The notes below the pieces were generated by a model. It made no database searches. It saw only the letters and a list, made by a program, of their open reading frames with translations, and was not told the DNA's origin. 39,720 nt of DNA, taken from contig JAUXIJ010000027.1 in assembly GCA_030621085.1 (NCBI GenBank), forward strand, positions 1 through 39,720, written 5' to 3'. Source of the DNA: Candidatus Cloacimonadota bacterium (GTDB lineage: Bacteria > Cloacimonadota > Cloacimonadia > Cloacimonadales > TCS61). Shown here in pieces: positions 8,955 to 16,016 of this stretch; positions within the stretch are counted from its first letter, which is position 1; every line of letters starts with the position of its first letter. The position numbers and the translations under genes are program-made.

Positions 8955-9812
8955 TTAATCTCTTTTTTTAAAAGTAATTTTTACAGATGTGCCACCTTCC
9001 CTGTTTAATTCTACTATGCTGTTAAGCTGATCTACCAGGATGTTAACAAGTTGCAACCCGAAAGTTCCCGGATTACGAAAATCGATATTCCCGGGAAAGC
9101 CGACGCCATTATCGCTTACACTTAGAATGTAATTATTTTCATCGTCAGTTTGCAGTGATACATTGATCTCGCCTTTTTGTTCTCCGGGGAAAGCAAATTT
9201 CAGAGAATTAGAGACCAGTTCGTTGATTATCAATCCGCAGGGAATGGCATAATTTATGTTCATCAAAGCAAATTTGATATTCATTTTTACAGAGATCCTG
9301 TCTTCATCAACTTGTTGGGTATTCAGAAGTTGATTGATGAGATTTTTCACATAACCCGAAAAATCTATATGAATAAATTCCTCGTCATCTGACATTTTCT
9401 TATGGGCTAACGTTACAGATTTTACGCGATCTTTACTGGCATCGAGCGCCATTCTGGTAAGCTCGTCGTCGGTGTATTCCTTCTGCATTTTCAGCATGCT
9501 GTATATCATTTGCATATGATTTTTCATACGATGATAAACTTCTTTTAACAGCCTTTGCTTATCATGAAGTTGTTTCTCCAATTCATCTTCTGCTTTTTTT
9601 CTATGAACTTCCTGAATACTGATTTCAATTGCAGATGTTATAAGGATCGTGATCCAGCTTATGAGAAGACACCAGAAAAAAGTATCATTATGAATTACAA
9701 AATAGCTCATAAACAAAAGGACAATTGAAATAGAGCCAAGAATTGTAAGCAACACGGAAATAATATACCAGGGTATTCTTCTTTTTAATTTTTGAAATGA
9801 CATGTTTTTCAT
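8955..9812 (-). CDS. membrane sensor histidine kinase, HisKA_2 type
   Basis: This 285-residue protein has two transmembrane segments (about 14-38 and 44-66) separated by only a few residues, so there is no sizeable periplasmic sensor. A short coiled coil (68-90) leads to the phospho-acceptor region EVYHRMKNHMQMIYSML with His94, typical of HisKA_2. The HATPase domain has an N box NELVSNSLKFAF (Asn197), a G1 box DNGVGF (Asp234) and a G2 region GTFGLQLV. It would autophosphorylate on His94 and pass phosphate to a response regulator, but none is encoded in the window. It lies 12 bases downstream of the PilT-like gene, with a GGAG ribosome site. The signal may be sensed in the membrane or come from partner proteins in the operon. 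Confidence 0.9.
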   Translation of the reverse strand: MKNMSFQKLKRRIPWYIISVLLTILGSISIVLLFMSYFVIHNDTFFWCLLISWITILITSAIEISIQEVHRKKAEDELEKQLHDKQRLLKEVYHRMKNHMQMIYSMLKMQKEYTDDELTRMALDASKDRVKSVTLAHKKMSDDEEFIHIDFSGYVKNLINQLLNTQQVDEDRISVKMNIKFALMNINYAIPCGLIINELVSNSLKFAFPGEQKGEINVSLQTDDENNYILSVSDNGVGFPGNIDFRNPGTFGLQLVNILVDQLNSIVELNREGGTSVKITFKKRD

Positions 9813-9824
9813 TTTTTTACTCCA

Positions 9825-11042
9825 TTAAGTTGAATACTTTAAAAGATTATCCATTACTTTTTTATTATTGCAGTAATTCATAGCAGTTTCGGCAGTGATA
9901 ACTCCGCTTTTTACCAACCTGTAAAGATCCTGCTGCAGGGTGAACATCCCTTTGGTTTTACCCTCTGTGAGCATCTGGAAGATCTCTGTTATATTGCCAT
10001 TACGTATTGCCGCCTGTATCGAATTGTCTACAGAAAGTATCTCCTTTACCAACGTAAGATTACCTTTTTTATTGGGAACCAGTTTCTGCGACATCACTAC
10101 TTTCAGAACATCGGCTAATCGGTAACGTACACGTTCCTGCTCATCCGGTGGAAATTCTGCTATAATCCTGTGAATGCTGTCCACTGCAGAGCTGGTGTGC
10201 AGCGTAGTAAAAACTTTATGACCACTATCCGTAACTTCCAGAACTGTGGATATTGTAGCAGCATCGCGCATTTCACCTACCATGATAATGTCCGGATCCT
10301 GCCGCAAAGCTTCGATGGTTCCATGCCGAAAGCTGATAACATCACTGCCTACATCCCGGTGCGTAATTATACTTTTAATGGATTTGTGAATATATTCTAT
10401 AGGATTACCGATAATTATAATATGAGCCTTGTTGTTTAAATTGTTCATGTTGATGATAGTATCCAGGGTAGTACTTTTCCCGGAACCGGTAATGCCGGTT
10501 ATTAGGAACAAACCGGACTTTTCAAATTGCAGATCCAGTCGTTTTACTATAGCAGAAGGAATTTCCAGGTCTTCTGTTTTGAACAATTTCTGTTTTATCA
10601 GGCGGAAATTCACTGCCAGTGAATTCCTTTCAAAGAAGATATTTCCTCTGAAGCGAATAGGTTCCTTTGTTTCTTCTATTTTTACGGAAAGAGCAAAATC
10701 CAGATTCTTTTGTTTGATAAGAAGATTTTTCTGTTCACCGGCAAGAACACTCATCATTATCGCTGTGGTTTCATCATCCGAATACGCAACCACTTCCATA
10801 TCGGGAACTTTATCACCATAGGTGCGATACCAGACTTGTTCGTTCGCCCGGGGACCGCCAAAATCCATATCGGAAGCATTTTTTGTTACCATATTTTGAA
10901 GCAGAGTCTTAAGGTGTTCAAATGATTCTTTTTTCCAGGTAGTATTTGCCATTACTGCTTTATTTATCAGTTTTATCCTGTTCAATCCCATGCTGTATTC
11001 GGGAAGAGAAGATTTCAGTTCATTCAAAAAGGATAATGCCAT
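9825..11042 (-). CDS. PilT-like secretion/retraction ATPase
   Basis: This 405-residue protein belongs to the PilT/VirB11 secretion ATPase family, which powers disassembly of type IV pili at the inner membrane. Visible motifs: Arg-rich segment IRFRGNIFFERNS (129-141), Walker A GITGSGKST (183-191), Walker B DIIMVGEMRD (251-260), His box TLHTS (280-284), and a C-terminal PilT region (AIRNGNITEIFQMLTEGKT). The Asp box, usually an EDPIE-type sequence, reads GNPIE at 212-216, so both acidic residues before the proline are replaced. The N-terminal part (1-120) is somewhat longer than in classical PilT of about 345-370 residues. GGAGGT lies just before the ATG. It is the third gene of a five-gene operon with a pilin-like protein, suggesting a dedicated pilus or pseudopilus. 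Confidence 0.88.
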   Translation of the reverse strand: MALSFLNELKSSLPEYSMGLNRIKLINKAVMANTTWKKESFEHLKTLLQNMVTKNASDMDFGGPRANEQVWYRTYGDKVPDMEVVAYSDDETTAIMMSVLAGEQKNLLIKQKNLDFALSVKIEETKEPIRFRGNIFFERNSLAVNFRLIKQKLFKTEDLEIPSAIVKRLDLQFEKSGLFLITGITGSGKSTTLDTIINMNNLNNKAHIIIIGNPIEYIHKSIKSIITHRDVGSDVISFRHGTIEALRQDPDIIMVGEMRDAATISTVLEVTDSGHKVFTTLHTSSAVDSIHRIIAEFPPDEQERVRYRLADVLKVVMSQKLVPNKKGNLTLVKEILSVDNSIQAAIRNGNITEIFQMLTEGKTKGMFTLQQDLYRLVKSGVITAETAMNYCNNKKVMDNLLKYST

Positions 11043-11062
11043 TTTAACCTCCGGGCATATTT

Positions 11063-11890
11063 TTACGGAACGATCAGTGTCCCCCTGCCGTTCTTATTTC
11101 CGGGAGAACTATTATAAACTTCTATTACATTGTATATCACAGCAATAAAATCCTTCGAGAATTCACCATGAAAATAGCTGTGAACCAAGTTGATATATTC
11201 TACCACATCCTTTTCGTAATCCGTAAGATCAGGATTTTGCGGATGTAATAAATAAGCTATGGTTTTCAGTTTAAAAGTGGGAATATCCATGAACACCATT
11301 ACAGAAGTAGGATCTGTCATCTGGTTCAGGAAAGTTTGTGTTCCCCGCTCCGGAACTGCATACAATTCCAACGAAACCTGTTTATTCATATCAAAAATGG
11401 AATCTGCTCCTTCATACAGACCGATCAGGATATCCAATTTTTTCATGAAATGCTCTTCATTTGTATCTCTCAGAAGCTGGATGATTTCTTTGATCTTATC
11501 TTTTCTGGGTAGGAATCCACAGCCTTTGATAGCGTTATTAACTTTGAATTTAGAATCTTCCCGCCTGTAGCCATAAGTTGCCACGATGGCATTATGCGGT
11601 CCGTCCAGACCGGGCATATCTCCACTAGCGATTCCCTTGATCGTCTCTATTCTTCTTTTAAAATTCCAGGTTGTAAATATCTCCGGGAAATCCGTAAGTG
11701 TAAACTCCTGCCATTTCCCTTCCACTTTTGCCCTGATGATGTTCTCATCCAACCTGCTGGCATCAACTGTTTTTTGCACAAAATGATCTCCATCCCAGAG
11801 TTGCTCTCCAAAACCACCTGCATTTTGTGAAGAGGTGCAGCCAAAAACAACCAACATACCAATAACAAAAAGCTTTTTTACTAATTTCAT
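11063..11890 (-). CDS. lipoprotein of unknown function
   Basis: This 275-residue protein starts MKLVKKLFVIGMLVVFGCTSS, a lipoprotein signal peptide with a VFGC lipobox (Cys18), so it should be lipid-anchored in the inner or outer membrane. The mature part is mixed alpha/beta with no motif I recognise. It contains a segment around residues 85-125 with two Cys-Gly/Lys-rich turns (KGCGFLPRKDKIKEI) and a C-terminal helix-rich part. AAAGGAG precedes the ATG. It sits between the HD hydrolase (10 bases upstream) and the PilT-like ATPase (20 bases downstream), so a role in the same envelope or pilus process is likely but not shown. Confidence 0.75.
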   Translation of the reverse strand: MKLVKKLFVIGMLVVFGCTSSQNAGGFGEQLWDGDHFVQKTVDASRLDENIIRAKVEGKWQEFTLTDFPEIFTTWNFKRRIETIKGIASGDMPGLDGPHNAIVATYGYRREDSKFKVNNAIKGCGFLPRKDKIKEIIQLLRDTNEEHFMKKLDILIGLYEGADSIFDMNKQVSLELYAVPERGTQTFLNQMTDPTSVMVFMDIPTFKLKTIAYLLHPQNPDLTDYEKDVVEYINLVHSYFHGEFSKDFIAVIYNVIEVYNSSPGNKNGRGTLIVP

Positions 11891-11900
11891 ACAAACTCCT

Positions 11901-12704
11901 TTATAAATATTTTTTTATTTCTTTACCAATAATTCCAGCTTCTAACTCAATATATTTTTTTACAGGGCTGAAAGCAATTTTGGGAAAAAGCACTTCTTCT
12001 ATCTGGAAGAACCCGACAGATTCGGTCATATCTACATGTATCTTGATAGGTCTTTTATCACCTTTTGAGATATGCACTTTTTCGATTCCTGTGGATGAAT
12101 ATTTATGAATATCTCCTACCCGCGGTTTATCGAATAACATGGTGGAAATGCGCGATCTTCCCTGTTCCATATCGCAGCCATCGCCAACCAACACCAGTCC
12201 GGCTTCCAGAGTATGTATCGTCTGGGTGGCCATGTGCCCGAAAATACATTCCATGATCAACGATTTCAGGATCACCCTTTTATTTATATTACTATGATAG
12301 AATTGTTCCAACATTCTGTCTATTATGGGAATAGCCAGGTTCACGCTCATAAACTCATGCTTATCGCGGCATACGGTCATTCCAATATCATGCAAAAGGG
12401 CAGCCGCCAGTACAGCGATCTTGCTGTCTTCCGCTGTTCCAACTCCTTCTTTTTCCAGGTTCAGCCTGATGCCGGCTTCCACCAGGAGATCGAACATGAG
12501 AAGCGCATTCAATGCTGCCTTACGCATGTGTACCGGTCCGTGATCATTGAAACCCAATCTTTTTAAAGAAACTATGTTGGCATATTCGTGTAAAGCCTGG
12601 ATCTGCGGATCGGAAAAAATATATTCGATCACATCGAGTGGTTTCCCGCTTAAACGCATCTTTATTTTTTCTTCAAATTTCTGCTGTATAACAGATCTTT
12701 TCAT
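11901..12704 (-). CDS. HD-domain metal-dependent phosphohydrolase
   Basis: This 267-residue protein has the HD signature: His55 in DHGPVHM, then LLHDIGM with His105-Asp106, then His116 in KHEFMS, His157 in FGHMATQ and Asp175 in VGDGCDM. These would bind one or two divalent metals and hydrolyse a phosphomonoester or nucleotide. The substrate is unknown; a nucleotide second messenger is possible but the HD-GYP motif is absent. It is the first gene of the operon that continues into the lipoprotein, PilT-like ATPase, histidine kinase and pilin-like genes. GGAGG is present before the ATG. It transcribes away from the tRNA-Lys/Glu genes. Confidence 0.85.
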   Translation of the reverse strand: MKRSVIQQKFEEKIKMRLSGKPLDVIEYIFSDPQIQALHEYANIVSLKRLGFNDHGPVHMRKAALNALLMFDLLVEAGIRLNLEKEGVGTAEDSKIAVLAAALLHDIGMTVCRDKHEFMSVNLAIPIIDRMLEQFYHSNINKRVILKSLIMECIFGHMATQTIHTLEAGLVLVGDGCDMEQGRSRISTMLFDKPRVGDIHKYSSTGIEKVHISKGDKRPIKIHVDMTESVGFFQIEEVLFPKIAFSPVKKYIELEAGIIGKEIKKYL

Positions 12705-12807
12705 GAATCCTCCGTTAGAAAAATGGCTTTTTCAGAACTAAACCATATTTACTTTATTTAAATTTTTAGCAATTTATTTTTTCATCATCAGAGCAGATAG
12801 AAAATTA

Positions 12808-12835
12808 TTGACACTCAAATCCGCACTTTTAGTTT
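12808..12835 (+). promoter_or_regulatory. possible promoter of the tRNA-Lys/tRNA-Glu pair
   Basis: A consensus TTGACA (12808-12813) lies 16 bases before TAGTTT (12830-12835), which is a weak -10. The position, about 40 bases upstream of tRNA-Lys, fits. The -10 match is poor, so this is tentative. Confidence 0.3.
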
Positions 12836-12875
12836 GACGCTCCGTTAGTGATAGAAGTGTGATTTTTTTTAAATT

Positions 12876-12950
12876 GGGGGTGTAACTCAGCGGTAGAGTA
12901 TCTGCCTTTTAAGCAGAGAGTCGACGGTTCAAATCCGTCCACCCTCACCA
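12876..12950 (+). tRNA. tRNA-Lys (anticodon TTT)
   Basis: A full cloverleaf can be drawn. The acceptor stem is GGGGGTG against CACCCTC with one G-T pair. The anticodon stem TCTGC/GCAGA has loop CTTTTAA (anticodon TTT), and the T arm contains GGTTCAAATCC. CCA is encoded at 12948-12950. Confidence 0.95.
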
Positions 12951-12967
12951 AAAAAATAAATAGATAT

Positions 12968-13043
12968 GTCCCGTTCGTCTAGTGGTTTAGGACTCAGGAT
13001 TTTCATTCCTGCAACAGGGGTTCGACTCCCCTACGGGATACCA
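12968..13043 (+). tRNA. tRNA-Glu (anticodon TTC), target of the integrated element
   Basis: The acceptor stem GTCCCGT pairs with ACGGGAT. The anticodon stem CAGGA/TCCTG has loop TTTTCAT (anticodon TTC). The T arm is GGGGTTCGACTCCCC, and CCA is encoded at 13041-13043. The gene is intact. Its last 9 bases, GGGATACCA, recur at 21951-21959, and its 3' half is overlapped on the other strand by the recombinase ORF. Integration therefore occurred at its 3' end without damaging it. Confidence 0.95.
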
Positions 13044-14502
13044 AATTATCCTTTGGGGTGTTTATGTTATGTAAGCACCCAAAAATTATATTAGTTACAG
13101 TGGTTCGAACTTTTTTACCATCAAAGAGTATTCCTTCAGGAAAAATCAGTTTTTGTAATCTTTGCTTCAAGTCTATACCAGCATTTATCCAAAGTTTTGA
13201 AAGGTTCGACATAAAATCTTTACAGTATTTTATCATTCCACTTACATCATTATTTTCAGTACTCAATTCATTTATTCGCATTTCTTTTATCATAATGTCT
13301 TCAATGATCTTTTGTTTTCTTTTCTGATATGTAACATTATCAAAAGTGCGATTAATTACTAATTCTTCTATTCTATTTTGTTTCTCTTCTAACTGTTTGA
13401 TTTCCCTTTCAAGTCTTGATTTTTCATCATTATCATTCTTTTTTTGCGAGTGCCAAACATCTAATAAAACCTTTTCAAAAAGCTGTAAAATATCTTCTTC
13501 AGGTTCTAATTTTTGTAACAGCATAATAAACTGTTCTTCAACTAATTCTCTACCTGTTAAATTTTTACATTCTTTCTGCCTGCATTCATAATATGGGTAT
13601 TTTTTATTTCTACCCTTTGCCCAGTAACCCTTGAATTTACTTTCACATTTAGCACATCTGAGAATACCTGTTAATGGGAAATCAGGATTTTGTTTATTAT
13701 GCGGAACACCATTGGTGCATTTACCATCAAGAATAGATTGAACTTTATGAAAGACAGCCTTAGAAACTAAAGCTGGATGGTTGCCATCATGGTATTCATC
13801 AAACCAGCTTACTTTCAATAAACCTGCATATAATGGATTTCTTAAAATCCTTCTTAAATGATTACTACTCTTTATTTTTTTGAATCCTTTAGCTTTCAAT
13901 TTTTGAACTATTTCTGTCTGTTTGTAAATTCCTTTTTCAGCTAAATTAAAAGCCTGTGTAATGTAATCACTATCTTCTGTAGGTTCTAATAATGATCTAC
14001 CAGATTCTTGTTTAACCATTTTATAACCTACAGGTGCAGGAAAACACCAATAGCCTTCTTTGGTAGCTTGTTTCATTCCTTCAATAGTTCTTTCACTTTT
14101 TAGATCATTTTCAAACTGAGCAAATGAACCGATTATATTTCTCATTAAGTTGCCAGTAGCATTATCATTATTATCTTCTGTAACAGATAATGTTCGGATT
14201 TTTAGATTTGAAAAGTTCTTAACTAATGCTGTTTGATCAGATAGATTCCGAGCTAATCTATCAAATTTCCAGATTATCAATGCTTTTATTTTTTTCTGAT
14301 TTTTTACAGCATATTCAATCATTTTCGTTAGCTGTGTTCTATCCTGAGTTTTTGCACTTTCTCCTCTTTCAATAAATATCTTAGTAACTTCATAACCATT
14401 TTGAACGGCAAACTTAATGCACTCCGTTTCTTGTGATTGCAAACTAAAACCATTTTCTGCTTGTTCTTTCGTTGAGACTCTACAGTAAATTATAGCCTTC
14501 AA
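13003..14502 (-). CDS. large serine recombinase (site-specific integrase)
   Basis: This 499-residue protein has a resolvase N-terminal domain: IIYCRVSTKEQ with catalytic Ser10 and Arg8, and the FDRLARN helix with Arg82/Arg85. A Recombinase domain (about 155-260), a zinc ribbon (Cys283, Cys286, Cys307, Cys312) and a coiled coil (about 345-405) follow, the standard large serine integrase layout. The start is TTG at 14502, supported by AAAGGAG at ideal spacing. The last 13 codons (LVSRRGVEPLLQE) lie on the antisense of tRNA-Glu, so the present C-terminus was created by integration and would differ after excision. It would insert and excise the element at the GGGATACCA repeats. It is translationally coupled to the small ORF at 14505-14636. 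Confidence 0.93.
   Translation of the reverse strand: MKAIIYCRVSTKEQAENGFSLQSQETECIKFAVQNGYEVTKIFIERGESAKTQDRTQLTKMIEYAVKNQKKIKALIIWKFDRLARNLSDQTALVKNFSNLKIRTLSVTEDNNDNATGNLMRNIIGSFAQFENDLKSERTIEGMKQATKEGYWCFPAPVGYKMVKQESGRSLLEPTEDSDYITQAFNLAEKGIYKQTEIVQKLKAKGFKKIKSSNHLRRILRNPLYAGLLKVSWFDEYHDGNHPALVSKAVFHKVQSILDGKCTNGVPHNKQNPDFPLTGILRCAKCESKFKGYWAKGRNKKYPYYECRQKECKNLTGRELVEEQFIMLLQKLEPEEDILQLFEKVLLDVWHSQKKNDNDEKSRLEREIKQLEEKQNRIEELVINRTFDNVTYQKRKQKIIEDIMIKEMRINELSTENNDVSGMIKYCKDFMSNLSKLWINAGIDLKQRLQKLIFPEGILFDGKKVRTTVTNIIFGCLHNINTPKDNLVSRRGVEPLLQE
13035..13043 (+). repeat. left attachment-site repeat (end of tRNA-Glu)
   Basis: GGGATACCA, the end of tRNA-Glu including its CCA, is repeated exactly at 21951-21959. 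Immediately after it, the element sequence begins (AAATTATCC). Confidence 0.75.
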
Positions 14503-14504
14503 TT

Positions 14505-14636
14505 TTACTCCTTTGTTTCAAGATAATTCTGGATTAAAATATTTGCAATTTGATACAAAGTTTCTCGAATTTTCAAAATTTCCTCATTATTATGATTTTC
14601 ACCCAATGTCTTCTTACATTCTTCTACAGAAAGCAT
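14505..14636 (-). CDS. 43-residue protein coupled to the serine recombinase
   Basis: This ORF was found by reading the gap upstream of the recombinase. The ATG at 14636 is preceded by AAAGGG at suitable spacing. The product begins MLSVEECKKTLGENHNNEEI, is helical and acidic, and ends NYLETKE. The stop lies 2 bases before the TTG start of the recombinase, and the AAAGGAG site of the recombinase is embedded in its last codons, so the two are translationally coupled. I recall small proteins with a similar LS..ECKK.L start next to serine recombinases in other bacteria, but cannot verify this. A directionality factor or regulator of recombinase translation are possible roles. Confidence 0.7.
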   Translation of the reverse strand: MLSVEECKKTLGENHNNEEILKIRETLYQIANILIQNYLETKE

Positions 14637-14647
14637 AACACTACCCT

Positions 14648-14684
14648 TTGCAGTAATTCACTGCAATAGACAGTGAGCTCAGTG
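14648..14684. promoter_or_regulatory. two dyads upstream of the recombinase operon
   Basis: Bases 14648-14666 form a perfect inverted repeat, TTGCAGT-AATTC-ACTGCAA. Immediately beside it, 14671-14684 is a near-palindrome CAGTGAGCTCAGTG. Both contain CAGT half-sites and lie directly before the ribosome site of the 43-residue ORF. That position suits an operator controlling recombinase expression. The binding protein could be the element's MerR-like or HTH protein. Confidence 0.45.
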
Positions 14685-14719
14685 TTTTTCTGATACTCTC
14701 TGTAGATTCAGAATGATAT

Positions 14720-14755
14720 GATTAGTAACTCGATTCTTTTTCGATATTACTAATC
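14720..14755 (-). other. hairpin just after the MerR-like gene
   Basis: GATTAGTAA (14720-14728) and TTACTAATC (14747-14755) are perfect 9-bp inverted repeats enclosing an 18-base spacer with a further CGAT/ATCG pairing. It begins about 8 bases past the stop of the MerR-like gene. There is no T run, so it may be a mRNA-stabilising or Rho-dependent structure rather than an intrinsic terminator. Confidence 0.4.
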
Positions 14756-14762
14756 AAATGAC

Positions 14763-15842
14763 CTATATTAATTCAGTCTCATTTATATTTAAAGTAATAT
14801 TTTTGCCATTATTTCTGATTACTTTTACTTGTTGGAAATCCTTATCAAGTATGTACTTCATAACCTCAGATTTATCAAAGTTACCTTTTTTTATACTATT
14901 CTTTGTAACTAATAATTTTTCTGAGTCTTTTTTTGTGATAATAATTTTATCAAAATCATTATTTTTAATTATTTCAATTAATCTTCTTTCTTTATCCGAT
15001 ACAATATTCGCCAGTGTATAGCCTTGAAATTCATCATCAGCATCTGAGATATTTATTTCCTTCATTTTTTTCTTGTAGATTTTAATCAATCTCCCTTTCA
15101 GATAGGAATATTGATCTGAAAATTGAATCTCATTTAGGAATCGAAAACCGATATGATACCTGATTACATATTTATCTATCCCAGTATATTTTACAACTGG
15201 TATAATCCTTAAACATCGATTGTAATTCTCAAATTGTATTTTATTACTATAAAGTTCATTCATTACTAACTCACCATCGGTTTGTTCATACCACTGTAAA
15301 GGTTTCATGCTATCCTGAATTGTTCTCAGCATTCTTTGCTTCTTCAAAAATTCAGCATCGAAAATAGTATTTTCAAATTCATCAAATAAAAAGGTAAATT
15401 TTTTCGGGGTAAAATTAATTTTTTCAGCTAAATCATAATTACCTTCCTCTATTAACATATCCCTTATTTTTTTCATTTCATCTTCTGATACTTTTTGAGA
15501 TTCATTTTTTAAAAAAACTGTTTCAATGATGTCAGATGTAACGAAAGTAAATCGTATTTGTTTTTCCATACGATGCGTTCCCCTTTTATTTCCTATTGAT
15601 AATTCATAGATTGAAATTGGAACAAGTTTATGCATTATTGTTTTTAGTTCGTACCCTTCCTTCTGTAATTTCTGAATATTCTTAATCCTTTGGGGAAGGT
15701 CTTTATTGATCTTCAAATGTTTTACTTTCCCTTCTTGCACTACTTCGACTAAATCATCTAATAGACCAATCTGTCTGTATTTACGTATTACTGATTCAGA
15801 TAACCCGAGTTTATCCGCTAATTCTTTAAAATCTTTATACAT
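14763..15842 (-). CDS. MerR-like HTH regulator with an unknown C-terminal domain
   Basis: This 359-residue protein has an N-terminal winged-helix-like region of MerR type: FKELADKLGLSESVIRKYRQ followed by GLL and a short wing (about residues 5-55), then an IQKLQKEGYELKTIMHKLV helix (57-75). The remaining 280 residues are charged and match no family I recognise. They include a region with several aromatic and Arg residues (about 190-265: EQTDGELVMNELYS...). AGGAG lies before the ATG and a good promoter sits about 30-55 bases upstream, so it has its own transcript. Gene order in the element suggests it controls recombinase and/or the giant surface gene. That is inference; MerR assignment rests on the N-terminus alone. 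Confidence 0.65.
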   Translation of the reverse strand: MYKDFKELADKLGLSESVIRKYRQIGLLDDLVEVVQEGKVKHLKINKDLPQRIKNIQKLQKEGYELKTIMHKLVPISIYELSIGNKRGTHRMEKQIRFTFVTSDIIETVFLKNESQKVSEDEMKKIRDMLIEEGNYDLAEKINFTPKKFTFLFDEFENTIFDAEFLKKQRMLRTIQDSMKPLQWYEQTDGELVMNELYSNKIQFENYNRCLRIIPVVKYTGIDKYVIRYHIGFRFLNEIQFSDQYSYLKGRLIKIYKKKMKEINISDADDEFQGYTLANIVSDKERRLIEIIKNNDFDKIIITKKDSEKLLVTKNSIKKGNFDKSEVMKYILDKDFQQVKVIRNNGKNITLNINETELI

Positions 15843-15870
15843 TTTATTCTCCTCACAAACTACGTGGCAT

Positions 15871-15898
15871 ATGTTATTTGTAATTGTTTTTTTGTCAA
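15871..15898 (-). promoter_or_regulatory. promoter of the MerR-like gene
   Basis: On the - strand, TTGACA (15898-15893) is followed after 16 bases by TAACAT (15876-15871), about 30 bases before the ATG. A CATATGCCACGT sequence overlaps and follows the -10, resembling the CATATACGCACGT units upstream of the giant gene at 20611-20797. Autoregulation is therefore possible. Confidence 0.5.
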
Positions 15899-16016
15899 GT
15901 AAAAATTACTTTACCAGTTCTATTTATGCAATAACACTTCTGTATAAGCGGAGTTAACTATCTTTTATTTATTTTCCAAATGCTTAATGGTAGCTTATAA
16001 ATATATTTATTTAAGA

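Noticed and set aside
13003..14502. Phage prophage interpretation of the element
   Set aside because: Only the recombinase and one phage-like HTH protein are seen. No capsid, tail, terminase large subunit or lysis genes are present in the 8.9 kb.
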